Shown: piece by piece, positions 1-5,528 of the stretch
How the letters are laid out: every line of letters begins with the position of its first letter
How positions within the stretch are numbered: position 1 is the first letter of the stretch
DNA from: Solirubrobacteraceae bacterium
GTDB taxonomy: Bacteria; Actinomycetota; Thermoleophilia; Solirubrobacterales; Solirubrobacteraceae
Length of the DNA: 7,811 nucleotides
NCBI GenBank assembly: GCA_025935735.1
Contig: JAICUS010000274.1
Location: 1-7,811 of the forward strand
Direction of reading: 5' to 3'
Made by a program: the position numbers and the translations under genes
Notes under the pieces: generated by a model
Seen by the model: the letters and a program-made list of their open reading frames with translations, nothing else
Database searches by the model: none
Told to the model about the DNA's origin: nothing

Positions 1-119
1 AGCCCCGGCGTGTCGAGGAGCGCCTCGAACTCGGCGAACACCCGCTGCCGCTCGTCCGCGGAGAGCCGGCCGAGCGCGACGTCGGCGCCGTTGAAGCGGA
101 TCTGGAGCACGAACTTCAT
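1..119 (-). CDS. YCII-domain (YciI/DGPF-like) protein, N-terminal part only
   Basis: The minus strand from 119 encodes MKFVLQIRFNG, then a helix rich in Asp/Glu/Arg (LSADERQRVFAEFEALLDTPG), and runs off the window edge after 39 codons. A first beta strand of type MK(F/Y)xLLI followed by a helix starting LSxEER is how YCII-related proteins begin; the full family length is about 90 to 130 residues. The ATG is supported by GGAAGGAC about six bases upstream. The family is known from small dimeric ferredoxin-like folds, and in actinobacteria such genes often sit next to ECF sigma factor genes, which would lie outside the window to the left. The catalytic role is not established for most members, so no reaction is assigned. 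The family call rests on a short N-terminus. Confidence 0.7.
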   Translation of the reverse strand, partial: MKFVLQIRFNGADVALGRLSADERQRVFAEFEALLDTPG

Positions 120-141
120 GTGGTGTCCTTCCAGCCAGTTG

Positions 142-157
142 AGTTAGTCGACTGACT
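142..157. promoter_or_regulatory. TetR-operator-like palindrome between the YCII gene and the kinase gene
   Basis: AGTTAGTCGACTGACT is an inverted repeat with 7 of 8 arm positions paired around TCGA. Its AGTC/GACT half-sites resemble operators of many actinobacterial TetR-family repressors (known family pattern). It lies 23 bp upstream of the YCII start on the minus strand. A possible minus-strand -35 TTGGGA sits just upstream (about 168-173), with GACTAA inside the palindrome as a possible -10, so a bound repressor would block that promoter. No TetR gene is present in the window. The site could also act on the plus-strand kinase operon. Confidence 0.4.
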
Positions 158-210
158 GAGGATACAGTCCCAACGCCGACCGCGCGGCGGACGACGGCCT
201 GGTTCGCCGG

Positions 211-1431
211 ATGACCGGCCGGCGTCCATCTCGGGCTCATGCACGCGACACTCCGGGCATCCGGCGCGGCGCGAACAGGTCAGTGTTGCGCGGGCGCCTC
301 CCCCGCTCGGCGGACGCGGGCGACGAGCGGGCGTGGCTCGCGCTGTTCGTCGCCGGACGGCTGGCGGCGGCGCTGGTCGCGGCGGCCCTCGTCGCCTGGC
401 ACGGCCTGGACCGCCTGGACGCGCTCCTGCTGCTCTACGGCCCGCTGATCGCGCTCGCGCTCAGCGCGTCGGCGCGCGCCCGGCGCAGCCCGGCCGTCTG
501 GACCCTCGACTTCGCGGCCTGCCTGGCCCTGGTCCTGGTCTCGGGCGACTGGCGGAGTCCGTTCTACTTGATCTGGCTCGGGAGCCTCGCGCTGCCGGCG
601 ACGGCCCTGCCGCTGCGGTCCGCGGCCGTACTGGCCCTGGGCGCGGCGCTCGCCTATCTGGCCGTGGCGGTGATCGGCGGCCCGGTGCCGGGGCGGCTCC
701 AGCTCGTGTCCACCGAGACGCTGGCCATCCACGTGTCGCTGCCGTTCCTGCTGGTCTGCTCGCTGGCCTACGCCGCGGAGGCGCTGCGGCGGCTGAGCAC
801 GGAGCGCACCGAGCGGGAACGGCTCGCGATCGAGGCCGAGCGCCGGCGCATCGCCTGGGAGCTGCACGACTCCGCCAAGCAGCGGCTGCACGCCGCGCAC
901 CTGCTGGTCAGCTCGCTGCACGGCCGCGTCCCCGCCGCGCTGGCGCCCACCGTGGAGCGGGCCACGGTGGAGCTGGAGTCCGCCGCCGCGGACATGGACG
1001 CGAGCCTCGCCGAGCTCCGCTCGCCGCTCGAAGGGCGCCGGCTCGACGAGGCGCTCAGCGCGCGCGCCGCCGAGCTGGCCGGCGCCGGCGCCCCGGCGAT
1101 CCGGGTGCACGGGCGCGCGCCGGCGCTGCCTCCCCTGGTCGGCGCGCACGTCTACCGCATCGGCTGCGAGGCGATCACCAACGCGCTGCGCCACGCCGAG
1201 GCGGGCGCGATCGACGTCGCGCTCGAGGAGCGTTCGGGGGCGCTGCGGGTGACGGTGCTCGACGACGGTCGCGGCCTTCCTGAGCGGACGCGTCCCGGCG
1301 CCAGCGGCCTGCTCGCCATGGAGAGCCGGGCGGCCACGATCGGCGGCCGGCTGGTGGTGGCGCCGCGCGACGGCGGCGGCACGCGGGTGCAACTCGACAT
1401 CCCCCTGAGCCACAACGGAGGCAAGCCATGA
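211..1431 (+). CDS. Sensor histidine kinase, NarL/LiaS/DesK type (HisKA_3 + HATPase_c), six membrane segments
   Basis: This is a membrane kinase that autophosphorylates on histidine and passes phosphate to the regulator encoded next to it. About six hydrophobic segments lie at residues 40-63, 71-88, 95-112, 115-132, 136-157 and 170-189, with no large extracellular domain, so the signal is probably sensed in or at the membrane. A short linker helix leads to the H-box RRRIAWELHDSAKQRL with phospho-acceptor H219. The following D220-x3-Q224 is the DxxxQ phosphatase motif of HisKA_3 proteins. The ATPase domain has the N-box EAITNALRHA (about 319-329), DDGRGL (351-356) and GLLAMESRA (366-374). The stop overlaps the next gene by ATGA. 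The start is uncertain: ATG 211 has no ribosome site and gives an Arg-rich 24-residue leader, while GTG 283, behind AACAGG, starts just before the first membrane segment and may be the real one. The signal cannot be told from sequence. Confidence 0.9.
   Translation: MTGRRPSRAHARDTPGIRRGANRSVLRGRLPRSADAGDERAWLALFVAGRLAAALVAAALVAWHGLDRLDALLLLYGPLIALALSASARARRSPAVWTLDFAACLALVLVSGDWRSPFYLIWLGSLALPATALPLRSAAVLALGAALAYLAVAVIGGPVPGRLQLVSTETLAIHVSLPFLLVCSLAYAAEALRRLSTERTERERLAIEAERRRIAWELHDSAKQRLHAAHLLVSSLHGRVPAALAPTVERATVELESAAADMDASLAELRSPLEGRRLDEALSARAAELAGAGAPAIRVHGRAPALPPLVGAHVYRIGCEAITNALRHAEAGAIDVALEERSGALRVTVLDDGRGLPERTRPGASGLLAMESRAATIGGRLVVAPRDGGGTRVQLDIPLSHNGGKP
1417..1421 (+). promoter_or_regulatory. 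Ribosome binding site of the response regulator inside the kinase 3' end
   Basis: GGAGG lies six bases before ATG 1428, within the last codons of the kinase gene. With the ATGA stop/start overlap at 1428-1431 it indicates translational coupling of the two-component pair. Confidence 0.7.
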
Positions 1432-2009
1432 TCCGCATCGTCGTAGTCGACGACCATCCCGCGCTGCGCGCGGGCCTGCGCACCGTCATCGCGAGCGAGC
1501 CCGGCCTGGTGTTCGCCGGCGAGAGCAGCGGCAGCGAAGAGAGCCTATGGCCGCTGCTGCGCTCGGTCCGGCCGGACGTCATCCTGCTCGACTATCACCT
1601 GCCCAAGGGCGACGGCCTGCAGCTGTGCTACCGCATCAAGCGCGACCGGCCGTCGCCGCGGGTCGCGCTCTTCTCCGCCTACGCGTCGCCCGAGCTCGTC
1701 GTGCCCGCGCGGCTCGCGCAGGCCGACGCCCTGCTCGGCAAGGGCATCGGCGCACGTGAGCTCTTCGAGGCGATCCGGCGCGTCCACGCGGGCGAGGAGC
1801 TGCTCGGCGAGCCGTCCCCGAGTGTGCTTCGCGACGCCACGGCGGACCTCTCGGACGAGCAGCGCGCGATGGTCGGGATGCTCCTGGGCGGCGCGGGCGA
1901 GCGCGAGGCCGCGCAGACACTCGGGCTGCCGGTGCAGGACGTGGAGCACGCCGTGCAGCGGATCATCCGCGCGCTCCGGGTCAAATCGCCCGCTGCGGGG
2001 ATCGTATGA
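1428..2009 (+). CDS. NarL/FixJ-type response regulator with a divergent C-terminal HTH
   Basis: This is the cytoplasmic DNA-binding partner of the upstream kinase. The receiver domain (about 1-120) starts MIRIVVVDDHPALRAGL, with acidic pocket D8/D9, phospho-acceptor D55 in LLDYHLP, switch Ser83 in LFSAY and the conserved K105 in LGKG. All key receiver residues are intact. Residues about 140-186 occupy the place of the LuxR-type helix-turn-helix: LSDEQRAMVGMLL, then EREAAQTLGL, then VQDVEHAVQRIIRALRVKS. The scaffold (LS, REAAxxLGL, V..RI.RAL.V) is recognisable. The recognition helix departs from the usual TVKxHV pattern, and the usual ExEVLxLxAxG is altered. At 193 residues it is slightly short for the roughly 210 to 220 normal in the family. 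The DNA target is unknown and could include its own operon. Confidence 0.9.
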   Translation: MIRIVVVDDHPALRAGLRTVIASEPGLVFAGESSGSEESLWPLLRSVRPDVILLDYHLPKGDGLQLCYRIKRDRPSPRVALFSAYASPELVVPARLAQADALLGKGIGARELFEAIRRVHAGEELLGEPSPSVLRDATADLSDEQRAMVGMLLGGAGEREAAQTLGLPVQDVEHAVQRIIRALRVKSPAAGIV

Positions 2010-2012
2010 GCG

Positions 2013-2037
2013 GCCGCGGGAACCGTGGCCCGGCGGC
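2013..2037. terminator. Possible stem-loop between convergent genes (weak)
   Basis: GCCGCGGG (2013-2020) can pair with CCCGGCGGC (2029-2037) with one bulged base around an eight-base loop. It sits exactly in the 28-bp gap between the convergent ends of the response regulator and the minus-strand coiled-coil gene. There is no T-run on either side, and in sequence this rich in G and C such pairing can occur by chance. Confidence 0.2.
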
Positions 2038-2727
2038 TCAGTCGGTCGCGGCGGCGTCGTCGCCGGCCGGCGCGAACGTGGTGCGCGACATCCGCCGGGC
2101 GCGCCCCTCCGCGACGGCCTCGGCGAGCGCGGCGCCGAAGCGGCCCGGGCCCCAGTAGCGCGCGCCGACCAGCCGCGCGAGCTCGCCGCGGCCGGTCTCG
2201 CCGTGCTCCCGCAGGGCGCGGGCGACCATGGCGATCTCCCGGTCGAGCGCCGCCATCCCGGCCCCGTCGTCCGGCGGTACGACGGCCATGCCCGGCGAGC
2301 CGGCGACGCTGCCCGGCCCGGGGCGCCAGCGGCGCAGGCCGCTGCGGTCCCGGCGCTGACGGCGCAGCATCCGCTCGCGGATCCGCCGGTCGCCTCTTCC
2401 GCCTCCCGGCGGCGCCGCAGGGCCGACCGCCGCTCCTCCTCGCTGCGCGCCCGCTCGCCCAGCTCGCCGGCCTGCGCGCGCAGCTCCGCGGCCTCGCGAC
2501 GCTGCTCGGCCGCGAGCGCGAGGTGCTCGTGCTCCGCGGCCCGGCGCTCGTGCTCGCGCACCCCGCCGGCGTCGTCCTGCGAGCGGCGCTCGGCCGCACG
2601 CGCGCGCTCCGCGTGCACCCGCGCCCAGGCGTCCGCGACCGCCGCGCGCGCCTCGGCGACCTCGCCACGGCAGCCGATCCAGCCGGGCGGGGACTCGGGT
2701 CTCGATCGTCTGCGTCTGGACGCTCAT
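2038..2727 (-). CDS. Coiled-coil protein with winged-helix-like C-terminus; coding frame appears to switch twice
   Basis: One frame is open from ATG 2727 to TGA 2038 (229 codons), but only its ends look coded. Residues 1-14 (MSVQTQTIETRVPA) and about 113-229 have G/C at nearly every third position. The middle of this frame has many A/T third bases and an implausible Arg/Gly/Ala-rich product. Between about 2685 and 2391 the next frame carries the coding signal: GWIGCRGEVAEARAAVADAW, then a long Glu/Ala/Arg coiled coil with blocks such as REAAELRAQAGELGERARSE. Removing one base near 2685 and adding one near 2391 would restore a single protein of about 230 residues. Residues about 162-215 (DREIAMVARALREHG, ELARLVGARYWGPGRF, AVAEGRARR) resemble a small winged helix; this is inference. 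I do not recognise a named family. The changes may be sequencing errors or a real, nearly length-neutral double mutation. It has a leaderless-type start and is divergent from the Cys protein gene. Confidence 0.65.
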   Translation of the reverse strand: MSVQTQTIETRVPARLDRLPWRGRRGARGGRGRLGAGARGARACGRAPLAGRRRRGARARAPGRGARAPRARGRAASRGRGAARAGRRAGRAGAQRGGAAVGPAAPPGGGRGDRRIRERMLRRQRRDRSGLRRWRPGPGSVAGSPGMAVVPPDDGAGMAALDREIAMVARALREHGETGRGELARLVGARYWGPGRFGAALAEAVAEGRARRMSRTTFAPAGDDAAATD

Positions 2728-2742
2728 GGCCGATCGCTACCC
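2725..2742 (-). promoter_or_regulatory. GGGTA...CCATG start element (leaderless-type promoter) of the coiled-coil gene
   Basis: On the minus strand GGGTAGCGATCGGCCATG places a -10-like TAGCGA six bases before the ATG. A transcript starting about seven bases after the -10 box would begin at or next to the start codon. No ribosome site is seen. The last -10 base is A rather than the usual T. The same layout recurs at 2793-2810 and 5369-5386. Confidence 0.45.
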
Positions 2743-2792
2743 CCGCCGCACCGGCCGGGCGGCGCGCCGTCAGCCGGCGTACGGACCCGCCG

Positions 2793-2810
2793 GGGTAGGG
2801 TGAGACCATG
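2793..2810 (+). promoter_or_regulatory. GGGTA...CCATG start element (leaderless-type promoter) of the 77-aa Cys protein gene
   Basis: GGGTAGGGTGAGACCATG contains a perfect actinobacterial -10 pattern TANNNT (TAGGGT, 2796-2801) with six bases before the ATG, so transcription would start at about A2808, the start codon itself. GGGTGAG could instead be read as a weak ribosome site, but the TAGGGT placement is the better fit. Confidence 0.55.
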
Positions 2811-3041
2811 CTCGCCTGCCGGATGCTCGGGCACCGCCCACGCTTCTGGAACGACGGCGCGACGATGCGCTGGGCCTGCCGGCGCTGCGGACAGGCCGGC
2901 GGCGCCAAGACGTACGCGAGCGCGCGTGAGGCGGCCCGCTACGCCCAGGCGCTCGACCGCGAGGACCGTGAGGACCGCGGCCGGCGCGCGCCGCTGATCG
3001 GCCTGCTGCCGCTGCGGATCGCCCGCGCGCTGCGGCGGTGA
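2808..3041 (+). CDS. Small Cys/His (zinc-ribbon-like) protein of unknown function
   Basis: This is a 77-residue basic protein. C4, H9, C24 and C27 (MLACRMLGH near the start, then WACRRCGQ) could form one metal site, with a single CxxC knuckle plus a Cys/His pair from the N-terminus. A GGAKTYASAREAARYAQALDRED segment follows, and the C-terminus (PLIGLLPLRIARALRR) is hydrophobic then basic and might touch membrane or nucleic acid. The opening MLxCxxxGH followed by a CxxC recalls small uncharacterised proteins of high-GC actinobacteria (DUF1660-like in style); that is recall, not a search. The start is set by the -10-like TAGGGT six bases before the ATG. It diverges from the coiled-coil gene with 80 bp between and converges on the exporter gene with six bases between stops. 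Function is unknown. Confidence 0.75.
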   Translation: MLACRMLGHRPRFWNDGATMRWACRRCGQAGGAKTYASAREAARYAQALDREDREDRGRRAPLIGLLPLRIARALRR

Positions 3042-3047
3042 TCCGGG

Positions 3048-5243
3048 TCAGCGGCTGACGTTGCGCAGCCGCGAGCTCGGCCAGCCGCTGATGGGGCCCG
3101 CCAGCGCGATCAGCGACGGGACGAGCAGCGTGCGCACGACGAACGCGTCGAGCAGCAGTCCGCAGGCCATGGCGAACGTGAGCTCGCGGAACGGCCGGAC
3201 GGGGACGAGCCAGAGCACGGCGAAGCTCGTGGCCAGCACGAGCCCGGCCACCGTGATCGCCGACGCGGCGCGGGCGCCGCCCACGGCCACCGCCTCGCGC
3301 AGCGGCCGCCGCTCGGCCTCCTGCCAGATGCGGCCGGTGACGAACACGTTGTAGTCCGAGCCGAGCGCCACCAGCAGCACCGACGCGACGAACGGGACAT
3401 AGAAGGTCAGCTCGCCGTAGTGCAGCAGGTACTGGAAGACGTAGACCGTCAGCCCCAGCGACGCGGCCAGCGCGAGCACGCTCGCCGCGACCAGGTAGAA
3501 CGGCGCGACCAGCGCGCGCAGGAACAGCACGAGCACGGCGAACACCACGATCAGCACGGCCGGGGCGACGCGGCCGAGGTCGTCCCCGGTCAGCCGCACG
3601 GTCTCCTCGGCCAGCGCCGTGTCCCCGGCGAGGCCCGTTTGCACGCCGCTCAACCCGGCGCTGTCGAGCAACCGCGGCAGCCGGGCGCGCAGGGTGCGCA
3701 GCCGGCGGATGCCGCCCGCGCCCAGCGGGTCGGCGGAGAACACCACCAGGTAGCGCACCGCGTTCCCGGTGTGCGAGTACACGGCGCCCAACTGGAGCCG
3801 CAGGCGCTGCTGGGCCGGCCCGACGACGAGCGCCACGCCGGGCAGCCGCTCGAGGCCGTGCTGGAGCCGGACGAGCGCGGCGCGCCGGGCGGTCACGCCG
3901 CGGCCCTCCACCAACAGCGTCGTGGGGGCCAGCACGCCCGGGACGAACCCGCGTGACGCCTCCGCGTAGGCGCGGCGCACCTCGTTGCCCGGGGGCAGCC
4001 CGCGCATCAGCGTCTGGCCGACGCGCACGCGCGCGAGCCCGGAGGCTGCCGCGCCCAGCAGCGCCACGCAGGCCAGCCCGGTGACGAGCGGGTGCCGGGC
4101 CGCCAGCCGCAGCGCCCGCGAGCGCACCGGCCGGCCGGTGCGCTCTGTGGGGGTCTCCTCGGCGGCGCGCTCGGCCGGCACCTCGCGCCCCGGCCGCGTC
4201 GGCCAGAACACCCGGTCACCCAGGATGGCCAGCAGCGCCGGGATCAGCGTGAGGGCCACGGCGAGCGCGATCAGCACGGCCAGCGCCAGCCCGGGGCCGA
4301 ACGTCTGGAAGAAGCCGAGATGAGCGACGAGCAGCGCGGCCGACGCCGCGGCCACGGTCGTGCCGGCGGCCAGGATCGTCCCGCTCAACTCGCTCGACAT
4401 GCGCGCCGCGGCGCGGCGGCTCGGCAGGCCCTCGGACAACCGCAGGCGGAAGCGCGACAAGAAGAAGATGGCGTAGTCGGTGAGGATCCCGAACAGCAGG
4501 ACGACGATCACCGGCTGCACCTCCTGCGGCACCGACACGCCGAAACGCTGGGCCACCCAGGCGACGATCCGGATCGTCAGCAGATAGCTGACGGCGACCG
4601 CCGCGAGCGTGACGAGCGGCGCCAGCGCGGCGCGGTAGTGCAGGCCGATCGCCGCCAGCACGATCAGCACGGTGAGCAGCTCGACGAACGGCAGCCTGCC
4701 GGTGATGAGCCGCGCCTGCTCGGTGCGCGCGGCGAGCGCGCCGGTGACGCCGGTGAACGCGCGCGGGTCCGCGGCGGCCGCCCGCCGCTTGAGCCGCTCG
4801 GCGAGGTCGAGCCGCTCGCCCGAGCCGACCTGTGGCCGGAAGTACAGGAACGTGACCGCGGTCGTCCCGGTCTCGCGCGTGAACGGCGGGATCGAGACCG
4901 TGTTGAGCACCGGCAGCGCGCCGCCGACGCGCGCCAGGCCGGGCAGGGTGCCGCGGTCGACGCTCGCCGCGCGGGTCAGGGTCAGCGCCTGCGCGGCCGG
5001 CGGCAGGCCGTGCGGGTCGCGCTGGACGACCACGGTGCGGCTGAGCAGCGGGAAGCCGAACAGCCGGCTCGCCCGCAGCTCGACGTCGAGCGCCTCGGCG
5101 TGGGCCGGCACGAGCGCGCCGAGCGCGCCGACCTGCGCGTCCTGGAGGTTGGGCAGCCGCACCGTGGCGACCACCGCGCCGGCCACCCAAGCGGCCACGA
5201 TCGGCCAGCGCAGCCACACGACGGCCCGGCCGAAGAACGCCAT
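3048..5243 (-). CDS. MMPL/RND-family transporter (MmpL-like exporter)
   Basis: This is an inner-membrane proton-driven exporter of 731 residues with the duplicated MMPL plan. TM1 (about 7-28) is followed by a large extracytoplasmic domain to about 184. A block of TM2-6 (about 185-342) has the proton-relay-type pair D256-Y257 in FGILTDYAIFFLSRFR. A charged cytoplasmic loop (about 343-382), TM7, a second outer domain (about 405-555) and TM8-12 (about 560-718) follow, with D630-Y631 in LGSDYNVFVTGR. The late motif DAFVVRTLLVPSLIAL is typical of the family. ATG 5243 is chosen because it puts GAGG five bases upstream and starts directly before TM1; the frame stays open upstream to 5399 but the extra residues look uncoded. 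The ATG overlaps the stop of the 42-aa ORF (TGATG). Family members export lipids, pigments or drugs; the substrate here is unknown. Confidence 0.92.
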   Translation of the reverse strand: MAFFGRAVVWLRWPIVAAWVAGAVVATVRLPNLQDAQVGALGALVPAHAEALDVELRASRLFGFPLLSRTVVVQRDPHGLPPAAQALTLTRAASVDRGTLPGLARVGGALPVLNTVSIPPFTRETGTTAVTFLYFRPQVGSGERLDLAERLKRRAAAADPRAFTGVTGALAARTEQARLITGRLPFVELLTVLIVLAAIGLHYRAALAPLVTLAAVAVSYLLTIRIVAWVAQRFGVSVPQEVQPVIVVLLFGILTDYAIFFLSRFRLRLSEGLPSRRAAARMSSELSGTILAAGTTVAAASAALLVAHLGFFQTFGPGLALAVLIALAVALTLIPALLAILGDRVFWPTRPGREVPAERAAEETPTERTGRPVRSRALRLAARHPLVTGLACVALLGAAASGLARVRVGQTLMRGLPPGNEVRRAYAEASRGFVPGVLAPTTLLVEGRGVTARRAALVRLQHGLERLPGVALVVGPAQQRLRLQLGAVYSHTGNAVRYLVVFSADPLGAGGIRRLRTLRARLPRLLDSAGLSGVQTGLAGDTALAEETVRLTGDDLGRVAPAVLIVVFAVLVLFLRALVAPFYLVAASVLALAASLGLTVYVFQYLLHYGELTFYVPFVASVLLVALGSDYNVFVTGRIWQEAERRPLREAVAVGGARAASAITVAGLVLATSFAVLWLVPVRPFRELTFAMACGLLLDAFVVRTLLVPSLIALAGPISGWPSSRLRNVSR

Positions 5244-5371
5244 CAGCGCCTCGGCGGCGTGACGCCGAGCCACCGCAGCTCGGCGGCGGCCAGGCGGGCC
5301 TTCTCCCACTCCGCCAGGAGCGCGTCGACGGCCCCTTGCGCCCGGCGCCCGGGCAGCCGCAGGCGGGTCAT
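5243..5371 (-). CDS. Small 42-aa protein, translationally coupled to the MMPL exporter
   Basis: The ORF starts MTRLRLPGRRAQGAVDALL and ends RWLGVTPPRR. Nearly every codon ends in G or C (CAA is the one clear exception), like the neighbouring genes. The product is a basic amphipathic helix (about 11-33) with Arg-rich ends, and no membrane segment or signal peptide is seen. Its TGA shares the A with the exporter ATG (TGATG, 5245-5241), an arrangement that normally means coupled translation. The start has a GGGTACGGC element six bases before the ATG rather than a ribosome site. It could be a tiny accessory protein of the exporter or a coupling leader. I do not recognise a family. Confidence 0.5.
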   Translation of the reverse strand: MTRLRLPGRRAQGAVDALLAEWEKARLAAAELRWLGVTPPRR

Positions 5372-5386
5372 GGCGCTGCCGTACCC
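5369..5386 (-). promoter_or_regulatory. GGGTA...CCATG start element (leaderless-type promoter) of the 42-aa ORF/exporter unit
   Basis: On the minus strand GGGTACGGCAGCGCCATG matches the elements at 2725-2742 and 2793-2810 at GGGTA, the G at position eight and CCATG, with the same spacing. The -10-like hexamer TACGGC lacks the final T, so this is the weakest of the three as a promoter. Confidence 0.35.
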
Positions 5387-5436
5387 GAGCGGCGCCCACC
5401 CGCAGTCGGCGCCGTCAGCCCTCGGACGGCCGCCGG

Positions 5437-5448
5437 GTTCGCACGAAC
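5437..5448. promoter_or_regulatory. Perfect short palindrome in the divergent spacer (candidate operator)
   Basis: GTTCG-CA-CGAAC is a perfect inverted repeat with a two-base centre. It lies in the 154-bp spacer (5372-5525) between the divergent exporter unit and the beta-barrel/oxidoreductase operon, just upstream of the possible plus-strand promoter. Five-base arms can arise by chance, and no regulator gene is adjacent. Confidence 0.25.
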
Positions 5449-5460
5449 GGGCAGATCGCC

Positions 5461-5490
5461 TTGCACACCGGGCGCCGGATCCGTTAGGCG
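5461..5490 (+). promoter_or_regulatory. Possible promoter of the beta-barrel/LLM operon
   Basis: TTGCAC (5461-5466) and TAGGCG (5485-5490) are separated by 18 bases and would start transcription about 30 bases before the TTG start, leaving room for the strong ribosome site. Both boxes are imperfect. Confidence 0.3.
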
Positions 5491-5514
5491 TTACGCGACC
5501 GCATCGAGAACGCC

Positions 5515-5528
5515 GAGGAGCCCGCTTG
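5515..5528 (+). promoter_or_regulatory. Ribosome binding site that selects a TTG start
   Basis: GAGGAG (5515-5520) lies five bases before TTG 5526. No ATG or GTG in the frame is as well placed, and the sequence upstream in the frame is not coded, so TTG is taken as the start of the beta-barrel protein. Confidence 0.75.

Noticed and set aside
140..175. ECF42-type sigma promoter upstream of the YCII gene
   Set aside because: AGTCGA resembles the TGTCGA -35 reported for that group, but no matching -10 follows at a suitable distance; the palindrome explains the sequence better.
280..1413. Minus-strand open frame opposite the kinase
   Set aside because: The product is Arg/Gln/Ala-rich with no recognisable motif, while the kinase on the plus strand has all catalytic boxes.
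1545..2030. Continuation of the coiled-coil frame past about 2388 on the minus strand
   Set aside because: After about 2388 this frame loses its codon bias and runs across the response regulator gene; the coding signal moves back to the ATG 2727 frame.
3041..3050. Intrinsic terminator between the Cys protein and exporter genes
   Set aside because: Only six bases separate the two stops, and there is no stem with a T-run.
5244..5399. 52-residue N-terminal extension of the MMPL protein
   Set aside because: The same bases encode the 42-aa ORF with better codon bias, and ATG 5243 has its own ribosome site directly before TM1.
5437..5448. SOS (LexA) box
   Set aside because: The gram-positive-type box is CGAAC-N4-GTTCG; here the half-sites are in the opposite order with a two-base centre.
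4092..5525. Long plus-strand open frame leading into the beta-barrel gene
   Set aside because: It is the reverse shadow of the MMPL gene; the product is Gln/Arg/Ala-rich low-complexity sequence, and a strong ribosome site fixes the real start at TTG 5526.
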